5,652 nucleotides of DNA from assembly GCA_002497345.1 (NCBI GenBank), contig DANS01000037.1, positions 364-6,015 on the forward strand, read 5' to 3'. The translations under genes and the position numbers were made by a program. Within the stretch, counting starts at the first letter, position 1. Every line of letters starts with the position of its first letter. The notes under the pieces are model-generated. The model saw only the letters and a list, made by a program, of their open reading frames with translations, did not search any database and had not been told where the DNA came from. The stretch is from Thermoproteus sp. UBA157 (lineage in GTDB: Archaea; Thermoproteota; Thermoprotei; Thermoproteales; Thermoproteaceae). This document shows, piece by piece, positions 5,570 to 5,652 of this stretch.

Positions 5570-5579
5570 TTTTTAAAAA
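5570..5579 (-). promoter_or_regulatory. TATA box of the 193-aa protein gene
   Basis: The stretch TTTTTAAAAA on the minus strand is centred about 23 bp before the GTG at 5552. The same run of T residues may serve as a termination tract for whatever minus-strand gene lies upstream. Confidence 0.65.
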
Positions 5580-5652
5580 CAACGGAGCAGCGCCTCGGCG
5601 GGCGCTCGATCAGCCCCGGAAGCGCCTTGACGTAGAGCCTCGCCTAGGCCTA
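5573..5652 (-). other. Edge region, possible 3' end of a minus-strand gene
   Basis: All three minus-strand frames can be read in from the window edge, but none is decisive. One ends at TGA 5612-5610 just before the hairpin. One ends at TAA 5575-5573 after a stretch reading GLGEALRQG and on. The third has the best third-position GC but carries in-frame TAG codons at 5652-5650 and 5646-5644. I cannot say which, if any, is coding. Confidence 0.2.
5574..5606 (-). terminator. Possible hairpin plus T-tract terminator
   Basis: On the minus strand AGCGCC (5606-5601), a 6-nt loop and GGCGCT (5594-5589) form a GC-rich 6-bp stem. The sequence GTTGTTTTT follows about 5 nt later. This would suit the 3' end of a minus-strand gene lying mostly outside the window. 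Archaeal termination depends mainly on T-tracts, so the hairpin may be incidental. Confidence 0.3.

Noticed and set aside
5553..5582. Ten-residue N-terminal extension of the 193-aa protein from TTG 5582
   Set aside because: These codons lie in the TATA box and the spacer before the expected transcription start.
5583..5649. Minus-strand frame reading LYVKALPGLIERP with high third-position GC
   Set aside because: It has in-frame TAG codons immediately upstream, no start codon, and runs on through the N-terminal part of the 193-aa gene out of frame. I could not support it as a gene.

Overview
The window looks like chromosomal DNA of a hyperthermophilic crenarchaeon, most likely of the Thermoproteales (Thermoproteus/Pyrobaculum type). 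The evidence is archaeal-type ribosomal proteins uS13 and uS4, a tRNA with a short bulge-helix-bulge intron and no encoded CCA, strong GC bias at third codon positions, very tight gene packing, and A/T-rich TATA boxes about 22-24 bp upstream of start codons, which indicates leaderless transcription. The genus is inferred, not proven.

Layout: positions 1-81 hold the edge of an unidentified neighbour and a TATA box. Positions 82-174 hold an intron-containing tRNA-Pro(GGG). Two plus-strand genes of unknown function follow (230-652, 140 aa; 752-1681, 309 aa). The second converges on, and overlaps by 11 bp, a minus-strand DUF72 (YecE-like) gene (1671-2372). A small helical protein gene (2413-2769) diverges from the DUF72 gene across a 40-bp spacer with overlapping, oppositely directed TATA elements. 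A 73-aa charged protein gene (2798-3019) comes next.

The right half is on the minus strand. In the direction of transcription it holds a 193-aa Cys-containing protein of unknown function (5552-4971), then rps13 (4949-4482), rps4 (4479-3958) and an isoaspartyl peptidase/L-asparaginase (3957-3016). The last three are separated by 2 and 0 nt and should form one transcript from a TATA box that overlaps the stop codon of the 193-aa gene. Most archaea carry rps11 and rpoD after rps4; here an Ntn-hydrolase gene takes that place. The asparaginase gene and the 73-aa gene end on one CTAG palindrome that supplies a TAG stop to both strands.

I see no CRISPR array, insertion sequence, toxin-antitoxin pair or clear defence system. 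The main points of interest are the promoter/start architecture, which changes several N-termini, the rearranged ribosomal operon, the tRNA intron, and four small proteins I cannot assign to a family.
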